Shown: one piece after another, positions 1 through 7,280 of the stretch | How positions within the stretch are numbered: the stretch's first letter is position 1 | Layout of the letters: every line of letters begins with the position of its first letter | Notes under the pieces: model-generated | Database searches by the model: none | Seen by the model: only the letters and a program-made list of their open reading frames with translations | Told to the model about the DNA's origin: nothing | Made by a program: the position numbers and the translations under genes | DNA from: F23-D06 sp045132055 | GTDB lineage: Bacteria; Bacteroidota; Bacteroidia; Bacteroidales; WCHB1-69 | Assembly (NCBI GenBank): GCA_045132055.1 | Contig: JBGURP010000020.1 | Span: 1-9,921, forward strand | Length of the DNA stretch: 9,921 bases | Direction of reading: 5' to 3'

Positions 1-1
1 G

Positions 2-469
2 CCTTGCTTCTTGCCTGCAACACCAGCTGGCATCATGGAGCTTCTGAAGCGTAGCGGTATCGAGACAGCGGGCAAACGCGTGGTGGTTTTAGGTCGTTCA
101 AACATCGTGGGAACCCCAATCAGCGTTATGCTTTCACGCAAAGGTGCTGATGCCACTGTGACCATCTGCCACAGCAAGACACAGAACCTTCCGGAGATTA
201 CACGTCAGGCTGATATCCTCGTGGTCGCTATCGGCAAACCGAAGTTCCTCAAGGCTGATATGGTTAAGCCAGGCGCTGTTGTCATCGACGTGGGTATCCA
301 CCGTATCGAAGACAACACCACTGAAAAAGGTTACCGCATCGAAGGCGATGTCGATTTCGACGAGGTGGCTAAGGTGGCATCGAAAATCACCCCAGTGCCA
401 GGCGGCGTGGGACCTATGACAATAGTAGAGTTGCTTTACAACACTCTGCAAGCTAAAAAAAGAAGATAA
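2..469 (+). CDS. folD: FolD, methylenetetrahydrofolate dehydrogenase/cyclohydrolase, 3' part
   Basis: This is the C-terminal part of the bifunctional cytosolic enzyme that interconverts 5,10-methylene-, 5,10-methenyl- and 10-formyl-tetrahydrofolate using NADP. The window opens inside the gene: the frame is open from base 2 and the TTG at 11 is internal, not a start. Visible family landmarks are ATPAGIMELL at the start of the nucleotide-binding domain, the Rossmann-type GRSNIVGTPISVML, the ADILVVAIGKP strand, and the closing signature PVPGGVGPMTIVELLYNTL. The catalytic lysine and folate site lie in the N-terminal domain, outside the window. The reading frame is intact to a TAA stop. The next gene begins about 30 bases later on the same strand, so the two may share a transcript, although their functions look unrelated. 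Identity is firm from the PGGVGPMT signature. Confidence 0.96.
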   Translation, partial: PCFLPATPAGIMELLKRSGIETAGKRVVVLGRSNIVGTPISVMLSRKGADATVTICHSKTQNLPEITRQADILVVAIGKPKFLKADMVKPGAVVIDVGIHRIEDNTTEKGYRIEGDVDFDEVAKVASKITPVPGGVGPMTIVELLYNTLQAKKRR

Positions 470-498
470 TCATAGCTGACAAAAGTTATATCAAGAGA

Positions 499-1677
499 GT
501 GATTATCAGCGCGTTGTTGCTGATAGTCACTTTATTTTTTATTTTAAATGCCGATGCACAGAACCTCGGTCCGACAGTGAACACCGAAGGCGACGAGTAT
601 ATCAATCAAGTGTTTCCAGACAGCATCGTCTTTACCCGTCGTAGCGGGAATGAGTTCATCTTCACTTCAAAAATTATTGATGGGCAATACCAGCCTGCCG
701 AGTTGCTTAATTTTGGCTGGCATAACGACTATTGGATCGGTGCTATGTGCTTCTCATCCGATATGAAAACTTTGTATTTCGTCGGCATAGATTATCCTGG
801 AGGTTATGGAAGAGGCGATATTTATAAGTCTGAATACGTTGATAATCAATGGAGTGAGCCGATAAATATAGGTAAGCCTATCAACTCCGTCACTATGGAG
901 TCGCAGCCTTGCATCAGTGCTGACGGCAAGGAAATGTATTTCGTTCGAGATACCAAATCAAACAAGAGTAATATCTATATTAGCCAGTATTTACAGGGTG
1001 AGTGGAGTGCTCCGCAATCTATTGCCACTATCAATACCCGTTTTGGCGAGATGGCGCCTTTCATCCATCCTGATGGCAGTACGTTGTTTTTCGCCTCTGA
1101 GGGTCATAACGGCATGGGTGGCTACGATATTTTCGTGTGCCGCAAGCTACTTAATGGCACATGGAGTCAGCCTGTAAACCTCGGTGCGCCTGTCAATTCC
1201 GACAAAAACGAAATCAGCTTCGTTGTCAGCTCAGATGGCAAGAAATGCTATGTCTCTTCCGATCGAGACGGTGGCTTTGGTGGCTACGACATCTATGTCT
1301 TTGATTTTAAGGACATCAACATGCCTGAAATCGTCGACACCACTCATTTCGTGATGCGAAACATCAACTTTGAGTTCGACAGCGCCGTTCTGCAGGAGTC
1401 GTCGTATCAAGCAATCGACTCGCTTGCCAATTTCCTAAGAGAAAACCCTTCAATAAACATAGAAATCTCAGGTTTTACTGACGATTCCGGCACTGAAGAA
1501 CATAACCAAAAACTATCATTAGACCGCGCTAATTCGGTTAAGGAGGCGCTAATTAATAAAGGTATCGAAGCCATTCGTATGACAGCAGTAGGGGATGGCT
1601 CCGGCAATCCTCTCAAGCCCAACGACACAGAGGAAAACAAAGCGCTGAACCGCCGCGTGGAAATCATAATTTTGTAA
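499..1677 (+). CDS. Secreted PD40 beta-propeller protein with C-terminal OmpA peptidoglycan-binding domain
   Basis: An envelope protein of about 392 residues. A hydrophobic signal sequence (about residues 1-20, ending NADA-Q) suggests export. Residues about 80-270 hold at least four PD40/WD40-like repeats, recognisable by F-x-S-x-D-G-K-x-x-Y-F and DIY/DIF strands (near 84, 137, 187 and 240) with interspersed GGYD and W-S-x-P motifs. Residues about 286-392 form an OmpA-like domain: NINFEFDSAVL, GFTDDSG, LSLDRA and the terminal NRRVEI; the Asp of TDDSG and Arg of LDRA are the residues that normally hold diaminopimelate. The expected role is a periplasmic protein anchored to peptidoglycan. It resembles the PD40-OmpA half of PorE-type proteins but has no TPR part, so a secretion role is not claimed. 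The only standard start in frame is GTG at 499, and it leaves the signal peptide without a basic N-region (see findings). Confidence 0.85.
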   Translation: MIISALLLIVTLFFILNADAQNLGPTVNTEGDEYINQVFPDSIVFTRRSGNEFIFTSKIIDGQYQPAELLNFGWHNDYWIGAMCFSSDMKTLYFVGIDYPGGYGRGDIYKSEYVDNQWSEPINIGKPINSVTMESQPCISADGKEMYFVRDTKSNKSNIYISQYLQGEWSAPQSIATINTRFGEMAPFIHPDGSTLFFASEGHNGMGGYDIFVCRKLLNGTWSQPVNLGAPVNSDKNEISFVVSSDGKKCYVSSDRDGGFGGYDIYVFDFKDINMPEIVDTTHFVMRNINFEFDSAVLQESSYQAIDSLANFLRENPSINIEISGFTDDSGTEEHNQKLSLDRANSVKEALINKGIEAIRMTAVGDGSGNPLKPNDTEENKALNRRVEIIIL

Positions 1678-1692
1678 AATTTCTTTACAGCA

Positions 1693-1717
1693 GTGTAAAA
1701 TTTTTTTACACTTTTTT
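1693..1717 (+). terminator. Rho-independent-type terminator after the OmpA-domain gene
   Basis: GTGTAAAA (1693-1700) and TTTTACAC (1704-1711) form a perfect 8-bp stem with a TTT loop, followed directly by six T (1712-1717) and then CTTTT. The stem is A/T-rich and so weak in energy, but its position 16 bases after the stop codon and the T run fit an intrinsic terminator. It separates the folD/OmpA region from the transport operon. Confidence 0.7.
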
Positions 1718-1763
1718 CTTTTGTTATTTTTAAATATCGTTGATAATCAGACTATTACGAGTT

Positions 1764-1779
1764 TGGCATGGGAATTGTA
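1764..1779 (+). promoter_or_regulatory. Sigma-54-like promoter for the transport operon
   Basis: TGGCATG-GGAA-TTGTA matches the sigma-54 (RpoN) consensus TGGCAYR-N4-TTGCW at all fixed positions but one: the usual GC of the -12 box is GT. The GG pair (1765-1766) and the GT pair (1777-1778) are exactly 12 bases apart, as -25/-24 and -13/-12 should be, which puts transcription start near 1790 and gives a leader of about 141 bases. The site lies just after a terminator and before the first gene of the operon. From general knowledge, MacB-type operons in Bacteroidota often sit near sigma-54-dependent response regulators. No such regulator gene is in the window. No Bacteroidota primary-promoter motif (TAnnTTTG) was seen in this gap. 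Confidence 0.5.
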
Positions 1780-1807
1780 TAATTAAATATGAATTTAGTT
1801 ATTAGTT

Positions 1808-1913
1808 GTCATTTCGAGCGGAACGAAGTGTAGTCGAGAAATCTCCTGCATTAGTTTCTAACAATTTATTTGTCGGAGATTTCTCCATTCCGCTTCGCTT
1901 CAGTCGAAATGAC
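1808..1913. repeat. Imperfect inverted repeat, GTCATTTCGA-ended, in the tolC leader
   Basis: The left arm (1808-1846) and the reverse complement of the right arm (1875-1913) align over 39 bases without gaps with 31 identities. The outer ten bases (GTCATTTCGA/TCGAAATGAC) and the inner nine (GAAATCTCC/GGAGATTTC) are perfect. The 28-base A/T-rich centre is the loop. Transcribed from the predicted promoter, this would be a long hairpin in the 5' untranslated region, ending directly at the Shine-Dalgarno sequence of tolC. Repeats of this type are known to be scattered in Bacteroidota genomes. There is no coding capacity or target-site duplication that I can see. Confidence 0.85.
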
Positions 1914-1922
1914 GGAAGGGAG
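1914..1922 (+). promoter_or_regulatory. Purine-rich Shine-Dalgarno site of the tolC-like gene
   Basis: GGAAGGGAG lies 8 bases before the ATG at 1931. This is notable because the other genes in the window have A-rich leaders with no clear Shine-Dalgarno sequence, as is normal in Bacteroidota. It follows the last base of the inverted repeat directly, so folding of the repeat could affect its access. It also supports the ATG at 1931 as the start. Confidence 0.5.
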
Positions 1923-1930
1923 TTAACAAC

Positions 1931-3274
1931 ATGAAAAGAACATTTTTGATTATTACAATTATTTTGCCGCTGTTTTTGAAGGCGCAGGATACCATCACGA
2001 TGGGATTGAAAGACTGCATGCAATATGCGGTGGAGCATTCGACGAAGATAACAATTCAGGATGCTGACAACAGGGATGCGCAGGTGAACAGAAGGGATGC
2101 GATTCTGACTGCATTTACGCCGTCGGTGGATGGTGGCACTTACGCCTACTACAATTTCGGTCGTAGTATCGACCCGGAGTCGAACACCTACAGCACCGTT
2201 ACTTCGTTCCACAACGGCTATAGCTTGTCGGCTGGAATCGATCTGTTCAACGGTTTTCAGGCGGTGAATAATATGAAGATTACAAAGACGGCGCAGATGA
2301 TGGGCAAGACCAAGTCGCAGCAGCTGGAAGATCAGGTTTGCTTGGCTACGATGGAGGCGTTTTGCAATGTGCTGTATTTCACAAAACTGGAAGAGGCTCT
2401 CACAGCTCAGGTTGAAACGGCAGAGAAGGCGCTGCAACTGGCTGAACGTCAGGAGAAATTGGGTCAGAAATCGCATGCCGACGTGGTGCAGATGCAGGCC
2501 GACCTTGCTGAGCGCCAATATCAGCTGACGAATTGCCATAACCGCCTAAACGATGCCGTAATCACCTTGAAAGATGTGATGTTTTGGCCTATCGAGCAGC
2601 CGTTGAAGGTGGTTGCCGACTTAACAGATTCTGATGTTTTTGCCGAGCAAAGTGCAGAAAATGCACAATCCATCGCTGAGAACGCAAAAGACATCATGCC
2701 ATCAGTGATGCTTGCCGAGAGTACTATGAGCAACGCTGAACTGGAACTTCGCACCTCGAGATGGAAACTGTTGCCACGTCTCTCGCTTTATGGAGGCTGG
2801 TCTACAAATTACTTTACTTATCCGGGATTGGAAGGCTATACACCAGTGCCGTTTGAGGATCAGTTTAAAAATAATAGGGGAGAGTACGTGCAGTTGTCTT
2901 TAAGCATACCAATTTACGATAGATTGTCGCGACATTCAACGATTGCAAGAAGAAAGAACGCTTACGTCAAGGCAAAAGCTGATTACGACCAGGCGGTGCA
3001 GCAGATAGAGGCGGAGGTGTATCGTGCCGTTGCCGATTGTGAGGGTACTGCCGATGCGATGCGTCAGGCTGAGACGAGAGCGCAGCTGCAGGAAGAGGCA
3101 TTCGCACTCAACGCGAAGAGGTTTGAGCAGGGATTGATTTCTTCAATCGAATATCAAACCGCATCTAACAATTATTTGAACGCTTTGGCTGAAGAAATGA
3201 ATGCAAAAATGCAGCATTTCATCAAGAAATCCGTTGTACTATATTATAAAGGAATACACTATTTGGAACAATGA
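1931..3274 (+). CDS. TolC-family outer-membrane efflux protein
   Basis: This is the outer-membrane channel of a tripartite exporter. The 447-residue length is normal for the OEP family. An N-terminal signal peptide (MKRTFLIITIILPLFLKAQ) precedes the mature start near QDTITMGLKDCMQYAVEHS, the usual first helix. Residues about 73-110 carry NFGRSIDPESNTYS and the beta-strand ending GIDLFNGF, a pattern characteristic of TolC homologues of Bacteroidota. Long amphipathic helices rich in Q, E, A and K (about 115-200 and 340-430) are the coiled coils of the two OEP repeats, with a second barrel strand pair near 275-325 (WKLLPRLSLYGGW, YVQLSLSIPIYD). It is the first gene of the transport operon, preceded by a sigma-54-like promoter and a hairpin leader. 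Its TGA stop lies at the first bases of an inverted-repeat unit. The family is firm; the substrate is unknown. Confidence 0.93.
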   Translation: MKRTFLIITIILPLFLKAQDTITMGLKDCMQYAVEHSTKITIQDADNRDAQVNRRDAILTAFTPSVDGGTYAYYNFGRSIDPESNTYSTVTSFHNGYSLSAGIDLFNGFQAVNNMKITKTAQMMGKTKSQQLEDQVCLATMEAFCNVLYFTKLEEALTAQVETAEKALQLAERQEKLGQKSHADVVQMQADLAERQYQLTNCHNRLNDAVITLKDVMFWPIEQPLKVVADLTDSDVFAEQSAENAQSIAENAKDIMPSVMLAESTMSNAELELRTSRWKLLPRLSLYGGWSTNYFTYPGLEGYTPVPFEDQFKNNRGEYVQLSLSIPIYDRLSRHSTIARRKNAYVKAKADYDQAVQQIEAEVYRAVADCEGTADAMRQAETRAQLQEEAFALNAKRFEQGLISSIEYQTASNNYLNALAEEMNAKMQHFIKKSVVLYYKGIHYLEQ

Positions 3275-3422
3275 GATTCCTCACTACGTTCGGAATGACA
3301 ATATCAATTATTATCATCTGGGCGCGGCATGATGGAACAGTTAAATTTTGAGGAATCGTTAAGCCGCGCTATATTAACCCCTAAAGAATTGTCATTCCGA
3401 GCACGAAGTGCGAGGAAACTCA
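3272..3422. repeat. Paired inverted repeat between tolC and the adaptor gene, inside-out orientation
   Basis: The left unit (3272-3300, TGAGATTCCTC...TCGGAATGACA) and the right unit (3390-3422, TGTCATTCCGA...GAGGAAACTCA) are inverted copies. The outer 11 bases match with one mismatch and the inner 11 are perfect; the middles differ in length (7 and 11). Here the GTCATTCC ends face inward, the opposite of the element at 1808. The 89-base spacer holds a further pair, GCGCGGC (3322-3328)/GCCGCGC (3363-3369), and an extra GAGGAATC (3350-3357) complementary to GATTCCTC of the left unit. The right unit has its own small hairpin GCAC-GAA-GTGC (3401-3411). The first three bases are the tolC stop codon. 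The rest of the gap (3423-3452) is an A-rich leader. Confidence 0.8.
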
Positions 3423-3452
3423 AAAAAAGAAAAAATTTAAAAACTAAATACT

Positions 3453-4709
3453 ATGGACAGAATATTAGAAAAGAAAAAAGGAATCAATTTGATTTTCACG
3501 AAGAAAGCGGTGCCGTTTTGGCTGGGCGCGGTGCTGGTGGCGTTTATCGTATGGCTCGTGGTGAGAGACGACTCGAAGAAGCTGCGGGTGAACCTCGACA
3601 ACATCAGCGTGAATGCTGTGACTGCAGGACAGTTTAACGACTACATCCGCATCAGCGGTCAGGTGGCACCGATAACAACAATTCAGATTAGTCCGCTTGA
3701 AGGCGGCGTGGTGCAGGAGATCGTCACCGAGGAAGGCAGCAAGGTCAAGAAAGGCGACGTAATCATCATCTTGAGCAACGAGAGCCTCGACATGCAGATT
3801 CTGAACTCAGAAGCTGACCTTGCCGAGAAGGAAAACATCCTCCGCAACACTTTGATACAGATGGAACAGCAGAAGCTGAGCGTGGAGCAGGAGAAGCTGC
3901 AGCTGCAGATGGACGTGCGCCGCAACAAACGTAACTACGAGGCGCAGAAATCGCTGTACGACGACGGTCTCATTTCTAAAGAAGACTATCTGAAAGCCGA
4001 GGAAGACTACTACCTCTCTGACAGTCGCCTCAAGCTGGTGGAAAACCGCGCCAAGCAAGACAGCCTCTACCGCTCGGTGCAGATTATCCGCATGCAGGAG
4101 AGCCTCGAAAACATGCGCCAAAACATGCTCATGATACGCAAACGTAAGGACAACCTCACGATAAAAGCCCCTATTGATGGCGAACTGGGACTTCTGGATG
4201 TCGTCCTCGGACAGTCGGTGAGCGCCGGTGCCAAGATCGGGCAGATCAACAACCTCGACAGCTATAAGATTGAGGCTCAGATAGATGAGCATTACATCGA
4301 CCGCGTGACGGCAGGTCTGCAAGCCACTTTCGAGCGTCAGAGCGAGCGCTATCAGGCGCAGATTAGAAAAGTGTATCCTGAGGTGCGCGACGGCAAGTTC
4401 AAGGCCGACTTCAAGTTTATGGAGCAGCAACCCGAGAACATCCGCAGCGGCCAGACCTACTACCTCAACCTGCAGCTCGGCCAGCCTGTAGAGGCGGTGC
4501 TCATCCCTCGTGGTGCCTTCTATCAGAAGACCGGAGGCAAATGGATATATGTGGTGTCATCAGACGGCACAAAAGCCACTCGCCGTGACATCCGCATCGG
4601 TCGCCAAAACCCTCAATATTACGAGGTCGTCGAAGGCTTGGAGTCTGGCGAACGAGTGATAACTTCATCGTATGACAATTTCGGAGAAAGCGATGTGTTG
4701 GTGTTTTGA
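3453..4709 (+). CDS. HlyD/MacA-like periplasmic adaptor (membrane fusion protein)
   Basis: This is the adaptor that bridges an inner-membrane ABC permease to the TolC channel. The 418 residues read in order: a basic cytoplasmic tail (about 1-18), one membrane anchor (about 19-37, ending IVWLVV), first half of the lipoyl-like domain (about 75-108, ISPLEGGVVQEIV...EGSKVKKGDV), a long alpha-helical hairpin (about 110-232, charged and Q-rich, with a turn region around LYDDGLISKEDYLKAEEDY), second lipoyl half (about 234-264, IKAPIDGELG and LGQSVSAGAKIGQI), beta-barrel (about 265-350) and a membrane-proximal C-terminal domain (IPRGAFY... and GLESGERVITSSYDNF). This is the standard HlyD_D23/MacA arrangement. 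The ATG at 3453 follows an A-rich leader. The TGA stop overlaps the first bases of the next inverted repeat, and the protein ends SDVLVF with almost no tail. Family firm; substrate unknown. Confidence 0.93.
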   Translation: MDRILEKKKGINLIFTKKAVPFWLGAVLVAFIVWLVVRDDSKKLRVNLDNISVNAVTAGQFNDYIRISGQVAPITTIQISPLEGGVVQEIVTEEGSKVKKGDVIIILSNESLDMQILNSEADLAEKENILRNTLIQMEQQKLSVEQEKLQLQMDVRRNKRNYEAQKSLYDDGLISKEDYLKAEEDYYLSDSRLKLVENRAKQDSLYRSVQIIRMQESLENMRQNMLMIRKRKDNLTIKAPIDGELGLLDVVLGQSVSAGAKIGQINNLDSYKIEAQIDEHYIDRVTAGLQATFERQSERYQAQIRKVYPEVRDGKFKADFKFMEQQPENIRSGQTYYLNLQLGQPVEAVLIPRGAFYQKTGGKWIYVVSSDGTKATRRDIRIGRQNPQYYEVVEGLESGERVITSSYDNFGESDVLVF

Positions 4710-4782
4710 CACGGGACTGCGGGACACGGGACAGGTCCCTGAGCATGTCGAAGGGCCGTCTCGCGTCCCGAAGTCACGAGTC
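4708..4782. repeat. Nested inverted repeat between the adaptor and permease 1 genes
   Basis: The outer arms are gacacgggactgcgggac (4708-4725) and gtcccgaagtcacgagtc (4765-4782); the reverse complement of one matches the other at 15 of 18 bases. Inside them is the partly self-complementary CCCTGAGCATGTCGAAGGG (4737-4755), flanked by GG (4734-4735)/CC (4756-4757). The CCCTGAGCnTGTCGAAGGG core is a sequence I know as a frequent intergenic repeat in Bacteroidota. The element starts inside the TGA stop of the adaptor gene (4707-4709). The rest of the gap (4783-4844) is an A/C-rich, apparently unstructured leader with nothing else visible. Confidence 0.8.
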
Positions 4783-4844
4783 AAATTAAACGACAAACAA
4801 CAAATCAACAAATTATTCAGTTAAGCAATTAAACAATCGCTACA

Positions 4845-7205
4845 ATGAATAATATAACTCTTAAACCCAAGCACAAGCATTCCCTCATCAACACTTTTTG
4901 CTTGATGATAGGCATCACTTCCGCTACCTTGCTGTTCCAATGGATGCTGCACGAGTTTTCCTACGACCGTTTTGTTGAGGACGGCGACCGAATTTACCGC
5001 TTGGTGTCGGTGGATAAGGCCACGGGCACAAGATACACAGGCGGAGTCTGCCAATTGCGCTATGACTTGCCTGACGCCGTGCCGCAGGTGGAGGAATGTG
5101 TGAGCGTGGTTTCACACTATACCAACCTGAATCCCAACACGATTAGGAATATGGAACGCAACGAATCCTTTGAGGTGATGGCTTTGATGACCAGCGACAA
5201 TTTCTTCAACGTGTTTACCTATCCCGTAGTGGAAGGCGAATCGCATCACATTCTTCAGCCCAACGAAGCGGCCATTTCCAAAGAGATGGCGCAAAAACTA
5301 TATGACGGTTCGGCCATAGGGCAGCCTTTGGCCTGCTCTTATATGCACATAGAAACCGTCTATACTGTAGCCTTGGTCGTGGATGTGCCTTCCAACACGC
5401 ATTTGCCTTTCGAGGTGGTGGTGCCAATGAAAAGCGGTGAACTCAATCTTTACCGCAACATCACTGAAAACCAGACGATCTATGTCAAATTGAGGGAAAA
5501 CGCGTTGTTCAGCAAGGCGGAGATGAAACGGTTGGCCAACATCCAAACGGAGAAGTACAATAAGCAGCAATGGTTGGAGTTCCAGCCTTTGCACGACATT
5601 CATCTTCACACCGAATACAACGACTCGCAAAGTGTGGGTAACGGCAATGCCTCGTATGTCTGGATTATCATCTTTGGCATCCTGCTCATCGTGGCGGTCA
5701 CTATCGTAAACTGTGCCACGCTCGATGTGTCGTATTCGGTGCAGCAGACCCAAAACAGAGTCGTCAAACGGGTACTTGGGTGCAGCGAATTCAAGATCTT
5801 TTCGGGTAACATACTGGAGACCCTTCTCATCACCCTTGTGGCGATGGGGCTTTCCTTGTTGGCGGTGTGGGGATTGCTGCCCGCGTTCCAGTCGTGGATT
5901 GGCGTGCCTGTGCAGTTGCGTTTTGACAAATGGCTGCTCTTTTTCTGTCTTGCGCTTTTGGTATTGTTGCCTTTGGCGTCAAGCCTTTTCGGGCAATATT
6001 GCCTGCGCAGTGTGGCCTTTGCCGATGTGCTGAAAGGCAAGATGCGCCATTTAAAAGGCATCCGCATCAGCAATGCGAGTTCGGTGTTTCAGGTGGGCCT
6101 CTCTTCGCTTGCTGCCGTGTTTACGGTTGTCATTCTGTTGCAACTCACTTTTATGCGACATTCCGACAAAGGCGTTGATATGTCTAACATTGTGTCACTC
6201 AACAGTCTGGTAACACCCTGCTACAAAGTGGACCCCATTCGTGACGAACTGATGAAAAACCCCGACATTTACAGCGTTGGCCTTTGTATGGGTGACTTTT
6301 CCAAGCCTAATGATTTCATCCGTGACGTGGGCTGGGAAGGGCGAGAGGAAGGAAACGATTGTGTATTTCAGGTGCTTTATACTGACGGCTATTTCCAAGA
6401 GATGGTCGGGATGGAGTTGGTGGCAGGCGACTATTTGAGCAAGGACTTGAATTTGGATGATTATTTTGAGGGCAAATACGAAGGGAATGGGCAATATGTG
6501 GTCAACGAGGCGGCGATCAAGGCAATGGGCTGGAGTGCGGAGGAAGCCATCGGCAGGGATTTGACGCTGACAGTGACGTCAGGAAGAATCGTCGGGGTGG
6601 TGAAGGACTTCCATTTCTCCGATATGCGCAATGCCGTTTCACCGCTTATTATGGAATATGCACCAGAGGCGCAGCCGAATATAGTGGTGAAAATCGCGCC
6701 CGAAAATAGACAAAAGACCTTGGCTTACATTCAAGAAGTGGTGCGACCGTTTAATTTTTCTGATGTGTTTTCCTATTCGTTTTTGGGGGAGAAGGAACTC
6801 TACCGCGAGGAACGGCAGGTTGGGCATTTGTCGCTGTTGTATTTCCTTGCGGCGATGCTGTTGGCCTTGTTCGGCTTCTTTGGTGTCGTTTCCTATCATC
6901 TGCATCAGGAGTCGCTCAATATGGCGGTGCGCAAGGTGTTTGGTGCCAGCACCAGAGAGGTGCAAGGGCATTACTTAAAAACCCGATTGCGGATGTACAT
7001 TCTTCCCGTCATTGCGGCCACAGCGTTGTCAGTCTATTTCTCGTTGCATTGGCTGCAAGGCTTTGCCTATCATGTGCCCGTTTCCCTCGTGCTGACCGTA
7101 GCTCTGTTGTCATTCTTTGGGGCATTCTTGCTGCTCTCGCTGATTGTCTCGGGTGTGGTTCAATCCATCTGCAGTCAGCGAATTACTGAAGTTTTACAAA
7201 AATAA
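4845..7205 (+). CDS. FtsX/MacB-like ABC transporter permease 1
   Basis: An inner-membrane permease of 786 residues, the normal size for the 8-TM permeases of Bacteroidota. Order: TM1 (about 14-36), MacB_PCD-type periplasmic domain (about 40-270, with FSYDRFVEDGDRIYRLV and a VVEGE... strand), TM2-4 (about 273-293, 322-348, 362-382), TM5 (about 412-436), second periplasmic domain (about 437-660, including RIVGVVKDFHFSDM), TM6-8 (about 661-685, 717-737, 743-772). Cytosolic loops keep the ATPase-coupling pattern, RVVKRVLGCSEFKIF after TM2 and MAVRKVFGAS after TM6. The N-terminus is short: the usual RNL-KNK segment before INxxGLxIG is reduced to KPKHKHSLINTFCLMIG, and the usual C-terminal NP-x-x-x-L motif is replaced by SQRITEVLQK. 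Leucine codons are TTG-rich, unlike permease 2. It needs a separate ATPase subunit, none of which is in the window. Confidence 0.93.
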   Translation: MNNITLKPKHKHSLINTFCLMIGITSATLLFQWMLHEFSYDRFVEDGDRIYRLVSVDKATGTRYTGGVCQLRYDLPDAVPQVEECVSVVSHYTNLNPNTIRNMERNESFEVMALMTSDNFFNVFTYPVVEGESHHILQPNEAAISKEMAQKLYDGSAIGQPLACSYMHIETVYTVALVVDVPSNTHLPFEVVVPMKSGELNLYRNITENQTIYVKLRENALFSKAEMKRLANIQTEKYNKQQWLEFQPLHDIHLHTEYNDSQSVGNGNASYVWIIIFGILLIVAVTIVNCATLDVSYSVQQTQNRVVKRVLGCSEFKIFSGNILETLLITLVAMGLSLLAVWGLLPAFQSWIGVPVQLRFDKWLLFFCLALLVLLPLASSLFGQYCLRSVAFADVLKGKMRHLKGIRISNASSVFQVGLSSLAAVFTVVILLQLTFMRHSDKGVDMSNIVSLNSLVTPCYKVDPIRDELMKNPDIYSVGLCMGDFSKPNDFIRDVGWEGREEGNDCVFQVLYTDGYFQEMVGMELVAGDYLSKDLNLDDYFEGKYEGNGQYVVNEAAIKAMGWSAEEAIGRDLTLTVTSGRIVGVVKDFHFSDMRNAVSPLIMEYAPEAQPNIVVKIAPENRQKTLAYIQEVVRPFNFSDVFSYSFLGEKELYREERQVGHLSLLYFLAAMLLALFGFFGVVSYHLHQESLNMAVRKVFGASTREVQGHYLKTRLRMYILPVIAATALSVYFSLHWLQGFAYHVPVSLVLTVALLSFFGAFLLLSLIVSGVVQSICSQRITEVLQK

Positions 7206-7241
7206 ATAATGAAATCGTTAAACAATCAAACATCTAAAATC

Positions 7242-7280
7242 ATGATCAAAGTAGAAAACCTAGTGACAGTGATGTATTGA
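7242..7280 (+). pseudogene. 12-codon remnant of a MacB-type ABC ATPase gene, or a leader peptide
   Basis: The gap between the two permeases has an ATG frame reading MIKVENLVTVMY and then TGA. MIKVENL is the usual opening of ATP-binding subunits that pair with MacB/FtsX permeases in Bacteroidota (general form MIKVENLxKVYRTEE...ALNN). The following residues and the Walker A motif are missing, and the 33 bases after the stop resemble no ATPase end in any frame I read. The ATG has a normal A-rich leader that shares the decamer TTAAACAATC (7218-7227) with the leader of permease 1 (4829-4838). I infer that most of an ATPase gene was lost by deletion, leaving its start. A translated leader peptide for permease 2, or chance, remain possible. 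The rest of the 108-base gap shows no hairpin or repeat. Confidence 0.45.

Noticed and set aside
1802..2539. A 245-codon - strand frame opposite the tolC-like gene
   Set aside because: It is antisense to a clearly coding gene. Its C-terminal end is a translation of the inverted repeat (a FSTTLRSARNDN-type tail, familiar from spurious annotations in Bacteroidota), and its body is H/R/L-rich shadow sequence.
3329..3637. A 102-codon + strand frame between the tolC-like and adaptor genes
   Set aside because: It runs through the repeat unit at 3390-3422 and then overlaps the adaptor gene in another frame. Its composition (runs of R and K, low hydrophobicity) is that of a shadow frame, and it resembles no family I know.
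3807..4430. A 207-codon - strand frame opposite the adaptor gene, and similar long antisense frames opposite both permeases
   Set aside because: They mirror well-supported genes with intact domains on the + strand. The length comes from codon bias of the sense strand, and no start context or family motif supports them.
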